Shown here in pieces: positions 46,091-58,000 of a stretch of DNA of 64,000 bases. Numbering within the stretch: the stretch's first letter is position 1; every line of letters begins with the position of its first letter. Below the pieces are notes generated by a model that saw only the letters and a program-made list of their open reading frames with translations, did not search any database and was not told the DNA's origin. The stretch is from Amoebophrya sp. A120 (taxonomy: Eukaryota; Sar; Dinophyceae; Syndiniales; Amoebophryaceae), in the NCBI GenBank assembly GCA_905178155.1, contig CAJINV010000016.1:1481199-1545198 (forward strand), given 5' to 3'. Position numbers and translations under genes: made by a program.

Positions 46091-49000
46091 TCACCGGAAC
46101 AACCTTCCGAAGAACCCCTTCTGTTGCTCCCCGCCAGCAGTGCCACCAATCACCTTTTTCTTCCACTCCTCCCCGGTCAAAGCCCCGCCGCTAAAGGTTT
46201 CCGCGATCAGATTTGATTTTCTCTCGTGAAACCCGGGCGCTTCCTCCATCTTCTCCCAGGGCTGCAGTTTGTCCAAAATCACCCGGACCTCGTTCAAAGC
46301 CTCCGCCGATTCGGTGAAATCGAAAAAGCCTCTGTGGTAGTGAAACAACCCGCCGTGGATTTCTAGCTTCTTCAAATCGTTGACATCCTTCACGTCCGCC
46401 AACGCCATGACGTAAACGGGCGGAAGTGGTGCGGGTTGTTGTGCGTGTTGGCGTGGGCCTGGGGGTGGCGGAGGGAGGTTTTGCGGGGGGAAGTTGTTTA
46501 TTCCTGGTGGTGGGGGCGGCATCATGCCGGGTTGTGATGGTGCGAAGCCTGGTGGCGCTTGTCCTGGCGGCATCGTTCCAAAAGGAACTGCTTGTTCCTG
46601 CACAAAACTGTTCCCCTGCTGGTGCAAAATTACAATGCCCCCGCGGGTCTGCTCTATTCTGGACGCCTGTGCGAAGAGTTGCTGTTCATTGGAAGAAGTG
46701 GCAGCTTCCGGATTTTGTGATGAGTGTGATGAAAATTCTCCTGAGTATACCGCTGCTGATGGCTCCTGCACGAAGGATGACGCGCCGGCAGCAGCATTTT
46801 CATCCACCTTCCGCTTACCGTTTTCTTTCAAAACCTTGGACATTACTCTACCCGCAAAACTCGCTCCGCCGTCACTGGATGCACTACTAGAATCCAAGTT
46901 TTGGTCAAGGGGATCGCCGTCTGCTTTCGAAGAGTGTGATTCGCCGTCTTCAGTTAATGTGAAGAAAGCGTTATTTTCCTGATCGCTGTTGTTCTGCTCC
47001 TCTTCTAGATCTTCGACGAGCACTTTTCGCTTTTCACCAGCATCAACTACATCAGCTGCGTCTCCACCGGCTTCTACTATCAAGGTCGATTTTTGTGTCG
47101 CTTCTCTTCTAATCCCTTCTACCTCCGCTAAGAACGACGCTGAACTGGAATACTGCTGCGGTTGCTGCTGCTGCGGTGCCACCATTTGCTGCGGAGCTAC
47201 CGCAACACCTGCCTGCGCTCCCGGGAGTTGTTGTCCCCCAAAAGCAGATGTCGCCACCTGCGACGGCCCGGCGAACTGCGTCGCTTGGTATTGCTGTTGC
47301 TGTTGCGCAGCGGCGATGGCTTGTTGCTGTTCCTGCTCTCTCGTAAATTTCCCAACTTCCTCGTCATCTGCGTCCTCCTGCGCCTCGCCGGTCGTTCTCT
47401 TAACCCCCGCTCGCTTTTTCGGCCGGGGAAGAAACCGGTATTCGTTGTTCGCCGGGTAGAATCCCTGCGCCTCGTTTTCCGCGTCGGCGACGGAGTTGAT
47501 GTTGATCGCGAAATCATCATCGTCCTGACCCTCCAGCGTGTCCACACTGGCTTTCGGGCGGACGTCGATCTTCGGCCCGCCCCCCGGCTTCCCGGAGGGG
47601 AAGCCCGGATCAAATGTGGTCGCCAGAGGTCGGTCCACCGTGACTTTCGTGTTGTAGCCCTGGGACTTCAAAATGTCCTCCGGGGTCATTGCCTGACCGG
47701 AGGGGGACGCGAGAACCTGCTTCTTGATCAACAGGTGCGACTGTCCCAACGCGACCCGCATCGCGAACCGATCTTCCTCCGTCCGGATTGTCGAGTGGTA
47801 CTCCGTCGGCTATCCACTGTAAATTTCTCGTACACGTACGCCTACGCACCATATGCTGTTTCTGCATGACAAAACACACCTTCAATCCTAGTCAGCATGA
47901 CAAGTGGGACCATGTTTGTCATGCATTTTGTACGTATACGTGAAATTTGTGTTGCATATCGGCATGTAGTTCAGCATTTGGGAGTACTTCTCTTGCGCGA
48001 TCAGCCGCATCCAGCCGCCCGCCCTCCGCACGCCCGCCTCGGTCAGATCCAAACCCGTCATCTCCGCCAAATGCTGCGTGTTCAAATCCGCCACCGTGTT
48101 CAAAACGTCGACGACAGTTCGGACGGGTGGTGGCATGGGAGGTGGAACTTGGTTTGTTCCGAACGGGCCCGGTGGGAGGTTAGAAGGGAAAGGTGGGCCA
48201 CGCGGAGGACCTGTTCCTGGTGGAGGCATCATATTCCCTGGTGGAGGCATCATACCCGGTGGAGGCATCATACCCGGTGGCCCCATCATCCTGGGTGGTG
48301 GCGGCGGCGGACTCCCCGGCATCCGCAGCATCGGCATCCCGGGCGGCGGACCCGCAACGGGAGGTGCACTGACGCCTCGACCCTGACCGAATCCTCCTTC
48401 GACAAAAGACGCTGCTGCTGCCGCAGCGGAAGTAGATGTAGAATTTCCACTTGTCGTGGGACCGCCTAACTGCTCCGACTTGTTCTCGTCGCCGGCACCC
48501 CCACACCCAATACTCCCAAGCAATTTCCCGTCGCCACAGGATCCACCCGTTGAGTTCTTGGCTTTCGCATCTGCAGCTTCTTGGTCGCTCGACGCCTCCT
48601 GCTGCTCTGGTTTATTGTCTACAGCATTTTTTGGTGTATTCGCAGCCGGGTTCTCGCCCTTCGCGATTTGCACTGCATCTTGTACCAGCTTCTCCCTCAT
48701 TTCCGAAGACAGATTGGAAATCGTGTAGATCGGAGTTGGGGGTACTGCAAGTTGTTGCGTTCCGTCCGGTCCAAGTACCGCCTCCTCCACCTTCATGTGG
48801 CTTTGGTGGATCCCGGGCAGAGAGGAAGAAAACGGCGCAACGGCGTCGAAATCCTGAACACTGCTTCTTGCTGTCCTGCTTGCCTGCCTTAGCGAGTGGA
48901 CCGCTTTCTCCTCGAGGGGAGGTTGTGCTGCGTCGTCGTTTTTTGCATCATCTGTAGCGACGGCGGGATGTTGCGCCGCCGTAGTTCCTCCACCTCGGCT

Positions 49001-52000
49001 GCAATCGCGGTCGTACTCGTCCCTCAAATGCTCCCTTACGTGGTCGTTCGCGCGCGCTGCCTGCAACAGGAGTCTTCTACAGCCCTCAGCGGTAGCGATT
49101 GTGCGTCTGTCGTCAGAGCTGCTGGTCGTCGTGAACCGTTTATGTTCGAGGAAAGAAGACTGCTGCGGTAGCGGTTCCACTTCTGCCACCTTTGTGCCAT
49201 TAGCTCCACCTCCGCCTACGGCCGCGGTGTTTTTCGTTTGCGCACTGTTGTAGTTTCGCAACGCGAGCAAGTCCTGGTCCCCCAGCATGGACAGGAATTC
49301 CTCATCCAGCTTGCGTCGCGCTTGGAAGAGGGTCAACACCCCCCGCGTTTTCAGCATCGCGTCGGCTTTTTTCCGATAGTTATGAAATGCAAAAATGTCT
49401 GGGTCTGGAATTTGTGATGCAAGAAACAGAAAGAGATATATAATGAGCACATTGTAATGCGCTGCCCAGCATGACAAGTTTTTCCGTGGTTCTGGGTTGC
49501 GTACTCCGCATGAGAACCTGCGTTTTTGCACAACAGGCAAGAGGGGCCCTTCCCGGCCGCGCAATACAGAGTTTAGAGTCATGCCAAATTAGCGTGACAA
49601 ATCTCGCAACTTCCCAGACCCAGACATTTTTACATTTGATAATAGTCCCGCTTATTCAATTCTTCGCGGACCGTGGCCAAAGCGTCCTGTCTGATCTGAT
49701 CACCGTTCGGCTGCATTTGGTTCGGATTTGACATCATTCCGTTTGGAAGGGTCCGGCCATCTTCGTAATTATTGTTCCCTCCCCCGCAGCAGGAAGAACT
49801 GCTACTGCCGCGCGTCTGAGCACGCTGTGGCGGAAATAAAGTACCACGGCCGGCGTTCCCCATCCCGACCGCGGGGCCGAGTGGACCGCCTGGCGGTGAA
49901 GACGAGCTTCCCGGCGGAGGCGGAACAGCACCAGGAGGACCTTGTTGTTGATTCGAAACCGGGACGAAAGCTACAGTTCGCCGGAGCTCCAAATCTTCCG
50001 CGTTTTCTACGAACCGATTCAGCGTTTTGCGGAATAACGGTTCCACCAAGTACTGCCCGCTCATCCGGAACCCGGTTTCCACCGAATTCCCCTCCAAGTA
50101 CTGGTCATGCACCGCCGCGGTGGACAAAATCGCTTGCTGCGGTGCGGTGGCTCCGCCGCCGTTGTAGTCGTAATCCTGATTCATCGCGAGTAACCGATTC
50201 GGGTTCAAATCCAGACTACCGTCAGCCGCTTTCGCCCGGAGCCACTTGGGGGGCGCGGTCGCGCCCTGCATGTGCAGCTTGCCCTTTTGAAACGTGGGGA
50301 AAAACCTCGCGCGATAGAAATACTTCTTCGCGGGGAGAAGGGTTGCGCGGGGAGGGGTTTGGGGTGGTGGGGGAGCAGAGCCCGGTGGCATTTGTGGTCC
50401 CGCCGTTGGTGGCATCGGCATTTGTCCCGGTGGTGGAGGCGGCATCATCCCGCCCATTCCAGGTACTCCTGCGGGAGGTGAACCACCAGTCATTCCGTCC
50501 TCCTCGATAAATTTGGTCGGAGAGTAGTCAAACACTAAACTCCCCGTCCAGTAGATCCCCAGCCGCTTCCGCCAATTCCCGTACCGCACCGCGTGCAATT
50601 TCGCTAAGTGTTCAAACGTCCGGATCAAGCAACTGAGGCTGTACCGGTCTACCCACCCTAGAGTTTTATGCAATGCAAAAGCATCGCACTCGTATAAATG
50701 CATCACAAATTTCCTCAGCATGAGAAATAAAATTTGTAATGCGGATTTAGCTTAAGAACAAGATTTGTAATGCATGATTGCAATACGAGTACGATACTTT
50801 TGCACAGGATAAGTTTTCGACGCGTGCAACAGCGGCACGACGATTGTGACCGAGTAGTCCGGCTTCCGGTCCCAGTTCGCGAGCAATTCCCCGACAATCT
50901 TCGCCAAAACGTCATTGGACGCCGCGTGCGCCTTGTCCGGCCGTTCCAGCTCCGCGTCGAAGTGGGTCGTTTTTCCGAATAATTTGTCCACGTGGTGGCG
51001 CCACCAGTCATACCTGGCGGTAAATTGCCGACACACCTCGTCGCTGTCTCGCGTCGGGGCCAGCATGCCCTCCATCATGTTTTTTTCGAACTGCCCGTTG
51101 TAGGGCAGAGACTCCTGCCACAACTCCTCCACCGTTTCCCTCCGGTAGGGCGCGGAGGAGAGAAACTCCTGCTCGATGTACAGAAACCGGGTGGAATGCG
51201 GCAGCGTCCAGTTCGCAAGACGCAGGGAATTCTGGGCGATGTGCAGGGGCATTTTCGGTGGGGAAAAGGTGGTCAACTGATTCGGCTCCTGCTGCAAAGG
51301 AGCACCAGAAGCTGCTGGTGCACCTGGCGGCAGCATGTCGTTTGTCATTTGCTGTGGTACGAAGCCAAGGGAGGTCGCCGGATCGTATTGTGCTACCGGA
51401 AGGACATTGCTGTTTGAGTTTGGCACGAACTGCTGCTGCTGGCCTCTTTTCCTTTGCAGAAACGATTTTTTTTTCTCAGTCTGATGTTCCGATGGTTGTG
51501 TTTGTGATTGCTGAGCAGGGTGATGATGATGATGATGATGATGATCTGCATGTTGGTCATAAAGACCTTCATGATGATGACCGAATTGACCATCATGCTC
51601 CTCCACGCTGTCGCCCTCAGATTCCACGTCTGATGAAGTAGGTGCGCTTTGAAGATGATCTCTTTCCCACTGCCCCTCCTCGGATGATGAAGTCGCCGAG
51701 TAATGATCCTCGTCGTTAAAAGGCCGGATATCCGGCTGCAAGGGGCGCGCCCAATGCGGCACATCATCAATCGGAAGAGCAACATTGCCATGCTCATCTG
51801 TGTGGAGAGGTGGGAAAGGCGGCAAAGGCAGAGCGGGATCACCACGGTGATGATCGTGGTGTCCTGCGTCGTGGTGCGCGTAATCCCGGCTCTCGTCCGA
51901 GGACGGCAGAGGGAAGTCTTCACTGTCATCCAGTTCCAGCCTGTCGGAAGAACTCTGGTCGTACAACATCCAGGGACTATCGTAGTCATGGTTCGACGAA

Positions 52001-55000
52001 CCTTCACGCTTCTCGTCCTCCGGCGTGGTTGGCAACATCGCGATTCCTCCCTGGGGGATTTGCATTTGGTGGTCCTGCGACAGCTGCATTCCGTGATTGT
52101 CACGGCTTGCTTGTTCCTGCGATGCCTGTAGCATTTGGCCTTCAGCTCCTTGGAGGAAAGAAGATGAACCACCAGTCGCAGTTGCATCAGTAGTGGTCTG
52201 CTCAGTAGGAGCTTGTTGCTGGTGTTCTTCTTGCTGCCCCGACGACGGCTTTGAAGTTGATGTGCTGCTTGTGGACGACGTCGACGAGGACGTCGCCGCG
52301 GAGGAGGTTGCTGTCGTCGTGGTGGTACTCGGTGTCGTCGTGGTACTCGGTGTCGTCGTGGTCCTCGGCGTCGTGGTGTCGGAAATCGTGGTGGTAGAGT
52401 GCCCGGTCGTTGGGGAAGTCGTACTAGAACTGCTGCTCGTACTTGGACTCGAACTGCTGGTGCTCGTCGATGGAGTGGATGTTGTAGTAGACGATGACGT
52501 CGTAGTAGAAGTAGAAGAAGTTGTACTACTAGCAGGAGCTTCAGAAGTTGTTGTCGAAGAAGAAGAACTTGAGGTTGACGACGTCGTGGAGGTTTCAGGC
52601 AATGTAGTTGTGGACGACGACGAGGAGGTCGTCGTACCATCAGCACGACCATGTAGTTCTTCATGATGATCCTCCTGCAAAGACAATTCCTCCGGAATCT
52701 TTTCTTTATGCCGTTTCTGCATCCGCATCGCGTCTCGCGAACTGCCTGCGTTTGCCCGAGTCGACCAGGCAGTAGAATCATGGTGCGTCCTCGAGAGCGC
52801 ATCCGCATCAATCGGCTCCTGGTACACAATGTCGCCGTCTTTTTGCGGTTCGAACGGAGGAAGCTGTTGCTGATGCTGTTCTACTCGCTGTTGTGGATGT
52901 GACCGTGGGGGAAGCGCTTCGGGATGTTGGAACTGATTTTTGTTCTGCGCAGGCTGCTCGTGGTCCACTGCCGCAGGAGCCGCGCGTCGGGGCCTTTTGC
53001 CGTACAATTTGTTGTACATCATTTCCTGGCGGGGTCCGTAGTACCTGGATGGACGAGGTCGCGGTCGCGGCCTGCGCGGTCCGTACGTGCCCGTCGACGG
53101 GTAACCACTGGACGGAGGTCCGCGAGGTCCGCGTCGCGAACCGTAGGTAAACGGATGGCTCTTGGCCCCGTCAAGCGGTGGTAGAGCCTCTGGCGCGGTC
53201 CCACTGGACGGAGGTCCGCGTCGCGGACCGTAGGTAAACGGATGATTCTTGGCCCCGTCAAGCGGTGGCAGAGCCTCTGGCGCCGGCGTCCGGGGTCCAT
53301 ACAGTGTGTGCTGCGGGCCATGGGCCGCTGCAGCAAACTGTTCCTCGTAATTGTGGAGTCCTTGATTCGCGCCGTCCAGTTGTATCTCTGGAGGAGCTAC
53401 ACGAAGTTGTTGTTCACCAGTGTGGGCATCAGTATACGGAAGTTGTTCATGTTGATGTCCAGCGTCATGATGATCTAGCGGCCGTGGCGCTTGCACATGG
53501 AGATGATCGTGGTAGAAATTATCCGAAGGTCGAACTTGAAACCCTCCTTCCACATCCCCTTGCTCACCCCCTGCTTCGAGAAACGCCGACTGCATGCGTA
53601 TTTGCGGCTGCGGCTGTCCCTGGTAGTACGCTGGATAAGGCGCACCACTACCCTGTTGCAGACCCAGACCTCCCGGAGCACCAAAGTTCCCCGGCTGATG
53701 CGCGCCCCGGCCGTTCACGATCGGCACGGCGTTAGTATTCCGTGAAAATTAACCATCCCCATCCACTTTCTGCTTGACAAACGCAGATTTTACTACATGT
53801 TTTGCAAGACAAATTGGATGGGGATGGTTAATTTTCAAGGAATAGTTCGGCTGTCGCTCAAACAAGGGCGATCCCGGCCTCCCTGACGGGAAGAACTCCT
53901 TGCTGGACGGCATGCCCGGTCGGGATCCTGGCACCGCAACCTGCCCATCCCCCGGGGCGCCCGCGAGCCCGAACCCGCCGAAATTTTCGTACTGGACTTT
54001 CGGTCGTTCCTCGTTTGGAATCGCGAGCAATTTGTACTCCTCCGCGAAATCGACAAACTCGTCGTTGTTCGCCGTTTCTTGCGCTTTGTCCGACACGATC
54101 AGCTGGGGCACGTTCGGCCGGGGGTAAAACCGCGATTCGTCGGTTCTCCCGTCGTCCGCGAGTAACCGCTCGTACTCCGACTTCAAGTGCTGCACCTCCC
54201 TCGTCACGTACTCACTCGGCCCGTATCAAATGCAAAAATGTCTGGGTCTGGAAGCTTGTGATGCTGGGTGGCGTATCATGAGGCGGCCACAAGTGCTGGC
54301 TCAGCATGACAAATGTGTGAGCTTCTAGGTGTTGCCTATTCATTCTGCATGACAAACCGCTTTTCTGCATGACAGAAAAGTGGGGCTCTTGGAAAACGCG
54401 CATGACAGACTTTGGGGTCATGCTGGTAGAGCATGACAGACCTTCCATTCTTCCAGACCCAGACATTTTTACAGTCCATAGCCCGTCCGCACAACCTAAC
54501 GGCAGTCGTGCGTTGTCCCGCAACTGCTTCTTCAGCCGCAAACAGTTCCCGATCCACTGATCTTGGTATCAAGTGCAAAAGTGTCTGGGTCTGGAAGAAT
54601 TCACGTTTGTCATGCTTGTCTGGCGTGAGTCTTAAATCTGTCATGCGCGTTACCCTAGAGCTCCGCTTTTCTGTGATGCAGAAGCGCAGTTTGTCATGCA
54701 GAATAGGCAACACCTAGGAGCTCAGAAACTTGTCATGCTGAGCCAGCATTTGTAGCCTCATCATGAGACGCCAGCAAGGATCACAAGTTTCCAGATCCAG
54801 ACATTGTTACATTTGATACTTGGAACCGCAGCGCCATTTTCAGGATGATCTTCGTGTAGTCGGGGAGCTCATACCGGTCGATATCGCCCCCTAATCGGAC
54901 ATCGATATAGTACTCGTGGGTGCTCTGCGCGATTTGGTTCTTCGCGGGGTCGAATTCGGCGGAATTCTGGTGGTAAAACGGAATCATCTCGTGGTCCGCC

Positions 55001-58000
55001 GTGTCGAACGACCCGTCGCCGATTAATTGGAACGAAGCCGGAGCAAACAACAATTGCGGGTGCGGCGAGAACGTGATGCGCTGCCGGTGGAGTAAAGCGA
55101 GCTGGGGGCTAATGTTGTAGGACGTGGATTCTCCTGTTGGATTCAATTCCTGCCCGTTGTCCTGTTGATCGTGTTCCTGCCCGGTTGTGTAGTATCCACT
55201 TGTCGGGGAGTAGAAATCAGGGCCGACCCCGTTGCTCTCCCTCCGGGGTTTGAACCCGCCGCGGATCAAGTCAACGTTGTACCCGTTTTTCTCCGCCTCC
55301 AACTCCTGTGCGGACTTCGGTTTGTCCCGGTGCTTGTAGTGCTCGGGCTCGGGGCCGTTGTGGTACTGCATCGTGTACAGGCCCGCGTGCTGCTTTTTTT
55401 CGTGTTGCTTTTTTTCGAGAAACACAGAACTAGCAATTGTTGCCCCAGTGCCGATCCCATCCGGCGACTCGTACAGGATTTTGCCGTGGGACGGAACAAT
55501 CGCGTCGACAAAGGCAGAAGTAGAGTACTGCTGATGTTTTTTGCCGTTCAATTTGCTCTCCACCATGGTCTCGTTGTCAACGAACTTCTGGTTTTTGTCG
55601 TCCACAGCTCGCGCTGGTGCCGCTTGATTTTCAACACCGGTACTCATCTTCATCACTCGCTGCTTTTGCAAAGCCGCTGCGATAGTTTTAGTTGGTGATC
55701 TGGTGTTTTCATTCACGAACTTCTGCGTTGTTTTTCTCGGACGATGACCACGCGGATGGCGCTCGTGGAAGAAAAGATCCTTTTCTTGCAAAGCGCGTGC
55801 TCCACCTTCAGCTGAATTGTGGTAAAACAAATCGCCTGGAGAAGTCGCTTCGGGTGCGTTGGAATCTCCTTTGTCAAAAGTAGAATCCTTGACACCCTCG
55901 CTTTCCTGCATAAAAGAAGATCTTCGCGGTGGAACTGCTACTGCTCCCGGCGGCGGCATCACAGCCGGCACGTCCTGCTTTAACCGCCCACCCGCCTCCA
56001 TCTCCTGCAACTCGGTTGGCTTGTTACTCCCTTCCACATATTGCTCCTTTTCCGGCCTCGCGAACTTCGGCGGCCGCAGCAGGTACTCGTGCTCGCCCCA
56101 CACATCCACCGGGATCTCCTCCCGCTTGCCCTGCTGAATGCGCCGCAGAATCTCCTGATGCTATCCAGAAAAAAACACCCATCCTGCCCATCCATTTTTG
56201 GCATGACAAACACTGGACCTGGAGCTTTTTCATGTTTTGCATGACAAATTGGATGGGGCAGGATCTTTTTTTGTGGATAAATGCCGGTCGTTTTCCATAG
56301 TCTCCACCCGGGACCGCATGTGATCCCCGCCCAGCTTCGTCGGCAAATCCTCGTACAGATAGGTTTCGTTCGCGAAGTTGTCCTATCAAATGCAAACATG
56401 TCTGGGTCTGGAAGATTCTAAACTTGTCTTGCAGAATTGCCATGCCCCATGAGGTCTGGAATGCAGGACCTAGCGTGACAGATTCTGCGAGGTCTCTATC
56501 ATGCCTGTCCTGCGTGAGAAACTTCCTCTCATGGTTCTCAGAAAAGGGCAACTTTTGGTGATCGCGCAAGACTGATTTTTGTGTGATCCACCGAACGCAT
56601 CACAAGTCTCATCCTTCCAGACCCAGACATTTTTGCATTTGATATGTCCTTCCAATCCTGTTCCTGCACGTACCGCGCCTGGCGCTCCTCGCGCTGTTGC
56701 TTCTCCGCCGGGGTCTCGTTGTCGATTTCCCAGTAGTACTCGTCGTTATTTTCTTCCTCCCGCTGCTCCTCCTCTGATTTCGGTGCGGCGGGAAACATCG
56801 GGGGCTGATGCGGTTGGTAGTACTCGTCGAAATACGCTTCATCCACATACGGCCCCTGTTTGTCCGCCTCTTTCTGCTCACTTTCTTTGATGACCAGCGT
56901 CAAACTGTTCCACTTCGGTAGCATTTCGTTACTCAGATCGCGCCCCGCGTCCGCGATCACGAAACAGCCGTGGTTGTGCACGTAACTGGTCACGCTGCCC
57001 GCCTCCCTGGCTTGGGAAATCGTTTGGGTGAACACGCCCATCTCCGCGTACATCTGCGCCTCCCGCGCGAAGGGGTTCGGGTCCCCGGTGAGAATGAAGG
57101 TTTTCAGCCGCAGCTGGTCCGCGGTTTGCCGGTTTTCGGTTTTCCCTAACGTGTCGTCGTTCGCGTGAAACTGGGCCCGGAACCGGTCCGAAAAGTGCCG
57201 GAGGCGAAAGAGTTCGCGGATGTCCAGGTAATGCTCCCCGTAGATCTTCAGCCGGATGGTCTGCCGCACTTCATCCAAATCCTCGTCGACGATCCTGTGC
57301 TCCTCCATGAATTTTTCCTCCAAATCCTGCCGGAGATACAATTTGTTCTGCATCACCAGCAACTTTTCCAACATGGCCGCCGCGTACAGCAAGCCAATGT
57401 CGAAGGATTCCAGCGCCTGCCGCGGGCTAAGTGGTCCAATCTCCTGGTCCAGATGGTTCCCGTTCCCGAACGCCTCGCCATTAGCCCGTCGCTTGGCCTG
57501 CTCCACCATGGCGCCCGCGAGCATCTGGCCCGCGCGCAGGTACTCGCGGACGGTGCGCTGGCAGTTGTCTTTCGCTTTCTATGGGAGTGTCAGGATTGAA
57601 ATCGCCAAAGGTGAAAAAGTTTGTCATGCATAAAATGCATCCCACAAAGTGCCTGTCTTGCAGAGTAGGCAAGTAGGGCAGATTGTTAGCCTGTGCCTGT
57701 TGAGGGGTAAAAATAAAGATGCTAAAGTAGCATGACAAAGGGCGTCGCCCTTGCCCAAACAGCATGACAGACTGGATTTGGGTTCTTCCCAAATTTGTCA
57801 TGCGCCGCTTGAAAACTGGCCGCCAACTGGTATCCGTTTTATGCGCCGCAAATTCTTTCAACTTTGTTGATTTCAATCCTGACACATCCATACTTTCTCT
57901 TCAAACGTCACCTTCGAACCGAACAAGCTGTCCTGGAAAATGCCGGACGTGCCGGTGCGCTTGTTGCCCGCAAACTCCTCGAAGGGATCCAGACAGACGT

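Noticed and set aside
47888-49582. Treating 46091-47805 and 47959-49375 as separate genes
   Set aside because: The 148-bp segment between them has family B inverted ends and a perfect TCGGC duplication, and its removal gives one frame. The same logic joins the other exons of gene 9.
51393-52829. Long Arg/Gln-rich minus-strand frame overlapping gene 9
   Set aside because: It is a shifted-frame shadow of the Thr/Ser- and His-rich coding repeat; the gene 9 frame continues through it and joins correctly on both sides.
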